Source: Pseudopedobacter saltans
Lineage (GTDB): Bacteria > Bacteroidota > Bacteroidia > Chitinophagales > Chitinophagaceae
DNA: 5,117 nt
NCBI GenBank assembly: GCA_003241175.1
Contig: QFOI01000276.1
Coordinates: 1-5,117, forward strand
Direction of reading: 5' to 3'
The notes below the pieces were generated by a model that ran no database searches, was not told where the DNA came from, and was given only the letters and a program-made list of their open reading frames with translations. Position 1 is the stretch's first letter. Each line of letters opens with the position of its first letter. A program made the translations under genes and the position numbers. Shown one piece after another: positions 1-5,117 of this stretch.

Positions 1-1307
1 TGGAGCATTCTGGTGACGAGTACGAACTCAGAATGGAAAGTGATGAGAATACAGTCAAGATTGTTACAATACATAAGTCTAAAGGTCTTGAGTATGATAT
101 AGTTATTGCTCCGTTTCTTGACATGAATAGCTCTTTGTCGTCCAAAAAAACATTTGTCCATATTTATGATGAAGAGAATGCTAAATATCTGACAAAGGAA
201 GTTGAGTTTCTATCAGAAGAAGAAAAGATAAACTATGAAATTGAGCAAGAACGTGAGAATCGTCGATTGATATATGTCGCAATCACTAGATCTGCCTATA
301 AATTTTATGTTTTACATTCACAGCGCGAATCAAAATCAAGTTTGTCTCCTTTTTTTGATAGTCTTAGCGATGATGTTATTTATAGTGATGAGACTATTGC
401 TAATAGTATTGAGTTGCCGTCATTTGAAAGAGTCGACAACAATTCTAGTTTCAAGCCATTGATAGCTACGCATTTTGAACTAAAAGAAACTAACTGGCGT
501 AGATTGAGTTTTACCGCATTGTCTAATCACGGCGAAATTTCTTTAAAAGAAAAAAGTAGCCAGTTTGAAAATCCTTATGATGCTTTTGTTTTCAACCAAT
601 TAAAGTTTGGAGCAGCAAGTGGAAATCTACTGCATGGTATTTTGGAAAACATTGATTTTGCTACGGATAAAAGGCGAACTGATGTAGTAAGAAAAATTTT
701 GCAAAGCTACCTTCCTAATCGGGTAGAGGAAGTTATGCCTAATATAGAATTACTATTGGACAATGTGTTAAACTTAGATATAGAAATAGGAGGTGAGTCA
801 TTTCAGCTCAACCAGATTACTAAAAATAAGCGACTGTCAGAATTGGAATTTGATTTTCCTTTTCAGCATTTCGACTATGATCAAGTTAGGTTTGTTTTAA
901 AAGACTACTGTTCGGTTAATACTAGAAGATTTGACATGGATACACTTGATGGTCTCATGAATGGGAAAATCGACCTTTTCTTTGAACATAATGGCAAATA
1001 CTATCTGATGGACTGGAAGTCCAATTATTTAGGTTATAACTTGACAGACTATAACAAGGATGGAGTACTAGCGGCGATGAATGAAAACAATTATCACCTG
1101 CAGTATTTACTTTACATAGTTGCTGCAAAAAGGATGCTTGCTTCTCAATTGCCTTATTTTAATTATGAAAAGCAGTTTGGAGGCGTTGTTTATTTATTTT
1201 TAAGAGGAGTGAGGAAGGGTTTTAAAAGTGGAATTTTTACAGCGAAACCTCCGTATCGTATTATTGCAGCCTTGGAAAATCTGTTTGTATGGAAAATGGA
1301 AGTTTGA
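1..1307 (+). CDS. recB: RecB-like exodeoxyribonuclease V beta subunit, 3' part (helicase C-terminal motifs plus PD-(D/E)XK nuclease)
   Basis: C-terminal part of a UvrD/RecB superfamily 1 helicase-nuclease acting in double-strand-break repair with RecC and RecD in the cytoplasm. The frame is open from base 3 and the Met at base 33 is internal: the residues before it (ending YELR) continue into the family's motif V region. Counting from that Met, motif V is VKIVTIHKSKGLEY (8-21) and motif VI is NRRLIYVAITRS (76-87). A RecB-type nuclease domain follows: His201 in GNLLHGILE, Asp314 in GKIDLFF, Asp327 and Lys329 in the DWKSN motif, and QYLLY (357-361), all expected catalytic or supporting positions, so the nuclease looks intact. 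FGGVVYLFLRG (382-392) near the end is also RecB-like. About 434 residues are visible; full RecB proteins are usually over 1,000, so most of the gene lies to the left. AddA is the main alternative, but the C-terminal style fits RecB better. It is unrelated in function to the nuo genes downstream. Confidence 0.88.
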   Translation, partial: EHSGDEYELRMESDENTVKIVTIHKSKGLEYDIVIAPFLDMNSSLSSKKTFVHIYDEENAKYLTKEVEFLSEEEKINYEIEQERENRRLIYVAITRSAYKFYVLHSQRESKSSLSPFFDSLSDDVIYSDETIANSIELPSFERVDNNSSFKPLIATHFELKETNWRRLSFTALSNHGEISLKEKSSQFENPYDAFVFNQLKFGAASGNLLHGILENIDFATDKRRTDVVRKILQSYLPNRVEEVMPNIELLLDNVLNLDIEIGGESFQLNQITKNKRLSELEFDFPFQHFDYDQVRFVLKDYCSVNTRRFDMDTLDGLMNGKIDLFFEHNGKYYLMDWKSNYLGYNLTDYNKDGVLAAMNENNYHLQYLLYIVAAKRMLASQLPYFNYEKQFGGVVYLFLRGVRKGFKSGIFTAKPPYRIIAALENLFVWKMEV

Positions 1308-1340
1308 TTATTGTATAGCAAGTTTCTAAAAATGACATGT

Positions 1341-1370
1341 TTTGTTTTTCTAATCAATTCTTTATATTTG
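1341..1370 (+). promoter_or_regulatory. Candidate Bacteroidota promoter for nuoA
   Basis: TTTG at 1341-1344 and TATATTTG at 1363-1370 match the Bacteroidota primary-sigma promoter form (TTTG, then TAnnTTTG). The spacer is 18 bases, one short of the usual 19-21. Transcription would begin a few bases after 1370 and leave a leader of only about 20 bases before the nuoA ATG at 1396. Its place between an unrelated repair gene and the first nuo gene fits a start point for the nuo transcript. No convincing terminator for recB is visible in the 88-base gap, so read-through from recB is possible. Confidence 0.6.
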
Positions 1371-1395
1371 TCTGGTCATTCAAATTTTTAGCCGT

Positions 1396-1806
1396 ATGAA
1401 CTTGTTGACAACTATTTTACCTGGAATTGTCTTGGACACTGCGAATACTACCGTGAGTTATTTGCCTGTCGTTATCCAATTAGTGTTCGCTATTGGATTT
1501 GTGGGAAGTACACTTCTTATCTCCAATTTTTTGGGACCAAAAAGAAGATCCAAAAAAAAGCTGGAGACTTTTGCTAGTGGTATACCCAGTCATGGAGATG
1601 CGCGCCAACCGATGGCCATAAAATATTTTTTGGTTGCTATTCTTTTTGTATTGTTCGATGTGGAAGTGATTTTTTTCTATCCTTATGCCGTTAATTTCAA
1701 ATCCTTGGGTTGGACCGGCTTTGGTGAAGTATTGCTTTTTGTTGCATTTTTCATGATTGGCTTTTTTTATATTATCAAAAAGAAAGCTCTTATTTGGGAA
1801 GACTAG
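1396..1806 (+). CDS. nuoA: NADH-quinone oxidoreductase subunit A (NuoA, ND3 family)
   Basis: Small membrane subunit of complex I (mitochondrial ND3), at the junction of the membrane and peripheral arms beside the quinone channel. The 136 residues are normal for the family. Three membrane segments are visible at about 23-46, 75-99 and 109-129. The family signature is clear: AILFVLFDVEVIFFYPYA (81-98), with the conserved acidic residues Asp88 and Glu90. The loop between segments 1 and 2 reads FASG (59-62) where many homologues have YECG and E. coli has FESG, so both the Cys (as in E. coli) and the usually conserved Glu are missing. The start is the ATG at 1396; the next in-frame Met is residue 73, inside the conserved part. 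No Shine-Dalgarno is seen, as is common in Bacteroidota. It is first of five nuo genes, but a 177-base gap with a hairpin and a promoter separates it from nuoB. Confidence 0.95.
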   Translation: MNLLTTILPGIVLDTANTTVSYLPVVIQLVFAIGFVGSTLLISNFLGPKRRSKKKLETFASGIPSHGDARQPMAIKYFLVAILFVLFDVEVIFFYPYAVNFKSLGWTGFGEVLLFVAFFMIGFFYIIKKKALIWED

Positions 1807-1813
1807 TTTTGAT

Positions 1814-1858
1814 ATAATGATTGGTTTAATCGTTTTGTGTTTGACTACCAATCATTAT
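1814..1858 (+). repeat. Perfect 12-base inverted repeat between nuoA and nuoB
   Basis: ATAATGATTGGT at 1814-1825 is exactly the reverse complement of ACCAATCATTAT at 1847-1858, with a 21-base loop. It starts 8 bases after the nuoA stop codon. In RNA it would form an AT-rich 12-pair stem. It lacks a proper U-run after the right arm, so it is not a standard rho-independent terminator. It could be an mRNA 3'-end stabiliser or attenuator for nuoA, or a binding site for a dimeric protein. The repeat itself is seen directly; the role is inference. Confidence 0.7.
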
Positions 1859-1871
1859 TTAACAATTGGGA

Positions 1872-1903
1872 TTTGCTTTTTTGGAACTTGGATGGTACAT
1901 TTG
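1872..1903 (+). promoter_or_regulatory. Strong candidate Bacteroidota promoter for nuoB-E
   Basis: TTTG at 1872-1875, a 20-base spacer, then TACATTTG at 1896-1903: a full match to TTTG-N(19-21)-TAnnTTTG. Transcription would start a few bases downstream, giving a leader of about 75 bases before the nuoB ATG at 1984. It lies 13 bases after the inverted repeat at 1814-1858. If active, nuoB and the genes after it can be transcribed independently of nuoA. Confidence 0.6.
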
Positions 1904-1983
1904 TTTTGATACTTTATAGATTGCGTTTTTTGATATTTTTCTAAGATAGGACACTTACTTTATAACACTTAAACGGTTTTGCT

Positions 1984-2574
1984 ATGTCGCGTCCTGTGAG
2001 ATTTAACAGTCACCCCAAAAAGCCAGATATCCAGGACAATATCGCATTGATTAATGTTCCCGGAGGCAATGGAGGGGAAGGCTATTTTGCTACCAATCTT
2101 GAAAGCGTGATTACGCTAGGAAGGAAATTTTCCATTTGGCCTTTGCCATTTGCTACCTCTTGTTGTGGCATTGAATTCATGGCTACAATGGCCGCTAACT
2201 ATGACCTTGCTCGATTTGGTGCGGAAAGATTAGCTTTTACACCTCGTCAATGTGATTTATTAATGGTCATGGGGACGATTTCCAAAAAAATGGGACCTGT
2301 TTTGAAACAAGTTTATTTGCAGATGTCTGAGCCACGTTGGGTGTTATCTGTTGGTGCATGTGCTTGTTCTGGTGGTATTTTTGATACTTATTCTGTATTG
2401 CAAGGTATAGATCAGATTATTCCAGTAGACGTGTATGTCCCGGGATGTCCGCCTCGTCCAGAGGCGATTATTGACGGATTCATGCGTATCCAGGATTTAG
2501 TGAAAAATGAAAGTCTTCGTCGACGTAATAGCCCAGAATATAAAGATCTTATGCAAAGTTATGGCATAGATTAG
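1984..2574 (+). CDS. nuoB: NADH-quinone oxidoreductase subunit B (NuoB, cluster N2)
   Basis: Peripheral-arm subunit of complex I that holds cluster N2, the [4Fe-4S] centre that passes electrons to quinone (PSST in mitochondria, Nqo6 in Thermus). The protein has 196 residues. All four expected cluster ligands are present: the adjacent Cys60-Cys61 in FATSCCGIEFMA, Cys126 in GACACSGG, and Cys155 in YVPGCPPRPEA. GTISKKMGP (97-104 region) is also typical of the family. A further Cys128 sits two residues after a ligand, where E. coli has Asn; it is not expected to bind the cluster. The first 35 or so residues are a variable polar N-terminal extension. The start is the ATG at 1984, preceded by TTAAACGG (1969-1976) rather than a Shine-Dalgarno. 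nuoC follows after 46 bases with no terminator visible between them, consistent with co-transcription. Confidence 0.97.
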   Translation: MSRPVRFNSHPKKPDIQDNIALINVPGGNGGEGYFATNLESVITLGRKFSIWPLPFATSCCGIEFMATMAANYDLARFGAERLAFTPRQCDLLMVMGTISKKMGPVLKQVYLQMSEPRWVLSVGACACSGGIFDTYSVLQGIDQIIPVDVYVPGCPPRPEAIIDGFMRIQDLVKNESLRRRNSPEYKDLMQSYGID

Positions 2575-2620
2575 TCAGAATTGGGAATTTCAATACAATC
2601 AAGATTAAACGGATTATAGC

Positions 2621-3118
2621 ATGGATAATGCTTTTGTTCAAAATAAATTGGAAGAAAAATTTGGAGATCAGGTTGCCAATTTTGAGGAACCATATGGCAT
2701 GCTGACTTTCGAAACCAATAAGGCAAACAATATCAAGGTTTTACAGTTCTTGTACGATGATGACACGCTTAACTTTCGATTTTTAACAGATCTGACGGTT
2801 GTTCATTATCCAGAAAAAAAAGGTATGGAGCTAGCGGTCGTTTATCATTTACATAATCTAAAAGATAATGTACGTATACGTTTCAAAGTATTTGCAGATG
2901 TAAATCAGCCTGATGTATTTACTGCAACATCATTATATGCTACAGCCAATTGGTTGGAACGAGAAGCTTACGATTTTTTTGGTGTGAATTTTATAGGACA
3001 TCCCAATTTGATTAGAATAATGAATGTTCCCGAAATGAATTATTTCCCATTGAGAAAGGAATTTCCTCTGGAAGATCAGACGCGAATTGATAAGGACGAT
3101 ACTATGTTTGGACGTTGA
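2621..3118 (+). CDS. nuoC: NADH-quinone oxidoreductase subunit C (NuoC, 30-kDa subunit family)
   Basis: Peripheral-arm structural subunit of complex I, packing against NuoD and NuoB in the quinone-reducing module; it carries no cofactor. The 165 residues are a normal length for a stand-alone NuoC. The family signature is complete: EREAYDFFGVNFIGHPNL (113-130), then RIMNVPEMNYFPLRKEFPLED (132-152 region). The polar tail ending in DDTMFGR resembles Bacteroidota NuoC proteins as I recall them. The gene is separate from nuoD, unlike the nuoCD fusion in E. coli; the frame ends with TGA at 3116-3118 and nuoD starts 54 bases later with other stop codons between, so this is a genuine split and not a frameshifted fusion. 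The start is the ATG at 2621, preceded at 2605-2612 by the same TTAAACGG that precedes nuoB. Confidence 0.96.
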   Translation: MDNAFVQNKLEEKFGDQVANFEEPYGMLTFETNKANNIKVLQFLYDDDTLNFRFLTDLTVVHYPEKKGMELAVVYHLHNLKDNVRIRFKVFADVNQPDVFTATSLYATANWLEREAYDFFGVNFIGHPNLIRIMNVPEMNYFPLRKEFPLEDQTRIDKDDTMFGR

Positions 3119-3172
3119 TCTATGGCACTATTTGAATAGAAGTTTTGTTAAAGTTGATTAATCGAATCGGAA

Positions 3173-4408
3173 ATGATGGACGAACAAAATATACAAAATG
3201 TAGCACTTCCTGAGGGCTCGATTGAGAAGAAGACATCGACGCTAAATTTGGGGCCAACGCATCCTGCCACACACGGCGTTTTCCAAAATATATTGGAAAT
3301 GGATGGCGAAAGGATTGTATCATCCGAACAGACCGTTGGTTATATTCATCGAGCCTTTGAAAAATTAGCCGAAAGAAGACCTCTTTATCAAGTAACTCCC
3401 ATTACCGATAGGCTGAACTATTGCAGCAGCCCTATCAACAATATGGGCTGGCACATGACTTGCGAAAAGTTGTTGCATGTACAAACGCCTAAGAGGGTAG
3501 ACTATATGCGTGTAATAATAATGGAACTAGCACGTATCGCGGATCATCTTATTTGCAACTCTATAGTTGGAGTGGATACTGGAGCACTTACAGCTTTTAC
3601 CTATATCATGCAATATCGCGAATTGATATATGAAATTTACGAAGAGATTTGTGGCTCTAGATTGACAACCAATATTGGTCGTATTGGTGGATTTGAACGA
3701 AATTTCACTAATGCGGCATGGTCCAAACTAGAAATGTTTTTGGAGGAGTATCCTCGTGTTTTGGAGGAATTTGAAAATCTTCTTACGCGTAACAGAATAT
3801 TTATGGAACGTACCATTGGTGCGGGTGCTATTGATGCAGAAAGGGCTTTAAATTATGGATTTACGGGCCCAAATCTTCGTGCTACTGGTGTCGACTATGA
3901 TGTGAGGGTACATACACCTTATAGTAGCTATCAAGATTTTGAATTTTCTATTCCTGTTGGAACTACGGGAGATTGTTACGATCGATACCTAGTTCGAAAC
4001 GGTGAGATGTGGCAATCGATATCCATTATCAAACAGGCATATCAAAAGATACAAGAAATAAAAGGTGCAGATGCAGATGTTTTCCATGCTAATATTCCAG
4101 ACTATTATTTGCCCAAAAAAGAAGACGTGTACACGAAAATGGAAGCCTTGATCTACCATTTCAAAATTATCATGGGTGAAACAAATATACCGAAAGGAGA
4201 AGTTTATCATAGTGTGGAGGGTGCAAATGGAGAATTAGGTTTTTATCTTATAAGCGACGGAGGGCGTACTCCCTATAGATTGCATTTTCGTAGGCCGTGC
4301 TTTATATACTATCAAGCCTATGCAGAGTTGATACAGGATTCAATGTTAAGTGATGCAATTATAGTTATGAGTAGTCTCAATGTAATAGCAGGTGAGTTAG
4401 ATGCCTAG
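3173..4408 (+). CDS. nuoD: NADH-quinone oxidoreductase subunit D (NuoD, 49-kDa subunit)
   Basis: Peripheral-arm subunit of complex I that, with NuoB, builds the quinone-binding cavity; it derives from the [NiFe]-hydrogenase large subunit. The 411 residues are typical. The N-terminal LNLGPTHPATHGVFQN (24-39) contains His34, and Tyr83 lies in LNYCSSPINN. These align with Thermus Nqo4 His38 and Tyr87, the quinone head-group contacts, at a constant offset of four. Other family landmarks are GYIHRAFEKLAE (56-67), RIADHL (121-126), NIGRIGGFER (167-176) and TTGDCYDRY (264-272). The C-terminus is SSLNVIAGELDA; most homologues I know end in DR. The start could be the ATG at 3173 or the adjacent one at 3176; the sequence does not decide. 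nuoE begins 33 bases after the TAG stop, fitting co-transcription. Confidence 0.97.
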   Translation: MMDEQNIQNVALPEGSIEKKTSTLNLGPTHPATHGVFQNILEMDGERIVSSEQTVGYIHRAFEKLAERRPLYQVTPITDRLNYCSSPINNMGWHMTCEKLLHVQTPKRVDYMRVIIMELARIADHLICNSIVGVDTGALTAFTYIMQYRELIYEIYEEICGSRLTTNIGRIGGFERNFTNAAWSKLEMFLEEYPRVLEEFENLLTRNRIFMERTIGAGAIDAERALNYGFTGPNLRATGVDYDVRVHTPYSSYQDFEFSIPVGTTGDCYDRYLVRNGEMWQSISIIKQAYQKIQEIKGADADVFHANIPDYYLPKKEDVYTKMEALIYHFKIIMGETNIPKGEVYHSVEGANGELGFYLISDGGRTPYRLHFRRPCFIYYQAYAELIQDSMLSDAIIVMSSLNVIAGELDA

Positions 4409-4441
4409 TAAATAAAAAGTGAACATATAATTTATATTTAG

Positions 4442-4954
4442 ATGATTCAGTTTTCAGAAGAAGAATTAAAAAAAGTAGATGAAATCATTGCTAGATATCC
4501 CGAAGGAAAGCAAAAGAGTGCATTGATACCTTTGTTGCATTTGGCTCAAGGTGCTTTTGGCGGATGGTTGGATGCTCCAGTAATGGATTATGTTGCCCAA
4601 ATATTAAAGCTTGAACCTATCGAAGTGTATGAGGTAGCTACATTTTACACCATGTTCAACACCAAACCCGTAGGCAAATATGTATTGGAAGTTTGTCAAA
4701 CGGGACCATGTATGTTGAATGGTTGTGAAAAAATAATTCAATATATCACTGATAAATTGGGTATTAAAGCTGGGGAAACAACTTCAGATGGAATGTTTAC
4801 TTTGAAACCGGCAGAATGTTTGGGCGCCTGTGGTTATGCACCAATGATGCAGTTAGGCAAATACTATAAGGAACATTTAACTGAAGAAAAAGTGGATGCT
4901 ATTATTGAACAGTGTCGTTCGAACACTATGAATGTGAATGGAATTAATGTATAA
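4442..4954 (+). CDS. nuoE: NADH-quinone oxidoreductase subunit E (NuoE, 24-kDa subunit, cluster N1a)
   Basis: Thioredoxin-fold [2Fe-2S] ferredoxin subunit of the NADH-oxidising module, partner of NuoF (FMN and NADH site). The 170 residues are a typical length. An N-terminal helical region (about 1-70) includes ALIPLLHLAQ and the landmark VYEVATFYTMF (62-72). The C-terminal part has the four N1a ligands: Cys85 and Cys90 in VCQTGPC, and Cys126 and Cys130 in ECLGACGYAP. These match E. coli NuoE Cys92, 97, 133 and 137 at a constant offset of seven. Its presence indicates a full NADH-using complex I rather than the form lacking NuoEFG found in some Bacteroidota. The HoxE or formate-dehydrogenase gamma families share the fold, but the nuoABCD context settles the assignment. 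The start is the ATG at 4442, in an AT-rich leader without a Shine-Dalgarno. nuoF, the usual next gene, does not begin within the following 163 bases. Confidence 0.96.
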   Translation: MIQFSEEELKKVDEIIARYPEGKQKSALIPLLHLAQGAFGGWLDAPVMDYVAQILKLEPIEVYEVATFYTMFNTKPVGKYVLEVCQTGPCMLNGCEKIIQYITDKLGIKAGETTSDGMFTLKPAECLGACGYAPMMQLGKYYKEHLTEEKVDAIIEQCRSNTMNVNGINV

Positions 4955-4957
4955 AAT

Positions 4958-4985
4958 GCATTTATTTACAAATGTTTGTTTTTTT
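4958..4985 (+). terminator. Weak terminator-like hairpin after nuoE
   Basis: Four bases after the nuoE stop, GCATTT (4958-4963) can pair with AAATGT (4970-4975) across a 6-base loop, with one G-U pair. A T-rich run, TTGTTTTTTT (4976-4985), follows. The arrangement resembles a rho-independent terminator, but the six-pair stem has a single G-C pair and would be unstable. It may cause partial termination or mark an RNA end before nuoF. Confidence 0.3.
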
Positions 4986-4994
4986 ATAGTTGTA

Positions 4995-5027
4995 TTGTAA
5001 TTTTTTGGTCAAATTTATTTATATTTG
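4995..5027 (+). promoter_or_regulatory. Possible Bacteroidota promoter upstream of the expected next gene
   Basis: TATATTTG at 5020-5027 is a full match to TAnnTTTG and is identical to the element before nuoA. The upstream half is weaker: TTG at 4995-4997 lies 22 bases away, slightly too far, and no TTTG has the right spacing. If active, it would drive whatever lies past the right edge, presumably nuoF, with a leader longer than 80 bases. Confidence 0.4.
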
Positions 5028-5031
5028 TTTT

Positions 5032-5075
5032 GGTTACAAAAAATATATGATTGAACGAATGCTTGGTTTGTAACC
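5032..5075 (+). repeat. Perfect 9-base inverted repeat downstream of the post-nuoE promoter site
   Basis: GGTTACAAA at 5032-5040 is the exact reverse complement of TTTGTAACC at 5067-5075, with 26 bases between. The left arm begins five bases after the TATATTTG element, about where transcription would start. It could be a leader stem-loop or an operator for a dimeric regulator. No U-run follows, so a terminator is unlikely. The repeat is seen directly; its function is not known. Confidence 0.55.
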
Positions 5076-5117
5076 TGATTGATTGTAGATACTTTGTCAC
5101 TGATTTTCGATTTGTTT

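Noticed and set aside
274..462. Plus-strand 62-codon frame inside recB
   Set aside because: It is an out-of-frame reading of the conserved recB coding sequence, and its hydrophobic look comes from AT-rich codons.
1813..1818. TATAAT resembling an E. coli sigma-70 -10 box
   Set aside because: There is no -35 partner, it lies inside the inverted repeat, and the likely host group uses a different promoter form.
1480..1851. Open frame of 123 codons on the minus strand over nuoA
   Set aside because: It lies opposite a clear nuoA, has no recognisable motif, and its residues reflect the reverse complement of hydrophobic codons.
3122..3139. Five-codon frame (ATG to TAG) in the nuoC-nuoD gap, possible leader peptide
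   Set aside because: It is too short and has no regulatory codon pattern or nearby attenuator, so it is expected by chance.
3120..3323. Minus-strand open frame over the nuoC-nuoD gap and the start of nuoD
   Set aside because: It overlaps the conserved nuoD N-terminus, has no domain features, and looks like a shadow.
3989..4210. Minus-strand open frame of 73 codons inside nuoD
   Set aside because: It lies wholly within the well-supported nuoD and has no independent evidence.
5067..5096. TTTG at 5067-5070 with TACTTTG at 5090-5096 as another promoter
   Set aside because: The second element is one base short of TAnnTTTG, so the match is not good enough to report.
1..5117. Mobile element, CRISPR array, tRNA or defence system
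   Set aside because: There are no direct-repeat arrays, transposase motifs, cloverleaf sequences or defence domains. RecB is a housekeeping repair protein here and all other genes are complex I.

Overview
The window is an ordinary chromosomal stretch of a low-GC bacterium, most likely a member of the Bacteroidota (Sphingobacteriia-like, for example near Sphingobacterium or Pedobacter). The reasons are the AT-rich intergenic DNA, several upstream sites matching the Bacteroidota promoter form TTTG-N(about 19-21)-TAnnTTTG, the lack of AGGAGG-type ribosome binding sites before any gene, separate nuoC and nuoD genes, and the style of the NuoC and NuoD C-termini. The genus is an inference from sequence style, not from a search.

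Layout: bases 1-1307 hold the 3' end of a recB-type gene (exodeoxyribonuclease V beta subunit), with the last helicase motifs followed by a PD-(D/E)XK nuclease domain. After an 88-base gap containing a good promoter candidate come five consecutive same-strand genes for respiratory complex I (proton-pumping NADH:quinone oxidoreductase): nuoA (1396-1806), nuoB (1984-2574), nuoC (2621-3118), nuoD (3173-4408) and nuoE (4442-4954). The remaining 163 bases are non-coding and hold a weak terminator-like hairpin, a promoter-like site and a perfect 9-base inverted repeat. nuoF would be expected just beyond the right edge.

How the genes work together: NuoE carries the N1a [2Fe-2S] cluster of the NADH-oxidising module, which also needs NuoF and NuoG (not in the window). 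NuoB carries the terminal [4Fe-4S] cluster N2, and together with NuoC and NuoD forms the module that delivers electrons to quinone. NuoA is a small membrane subunit next to the quinone channel. The presence of nuoE indicates an NADH-using complex rather than the shortened form lacking NuoEFG.

No new biological system was found. The points worth a second look are regulatory and residue-level: a perfect 12-base inverted repeat followed by a near-ideal promoter that splits nuoA from nuoB; an inverted repeat just downstream of a promoter-like site after nuoE; a short motif shared by the leaders of nuoB and nuoC; an alanine in NuoA where E. coli has the conserved Glu51; and a non-standard last residue in NuoD.
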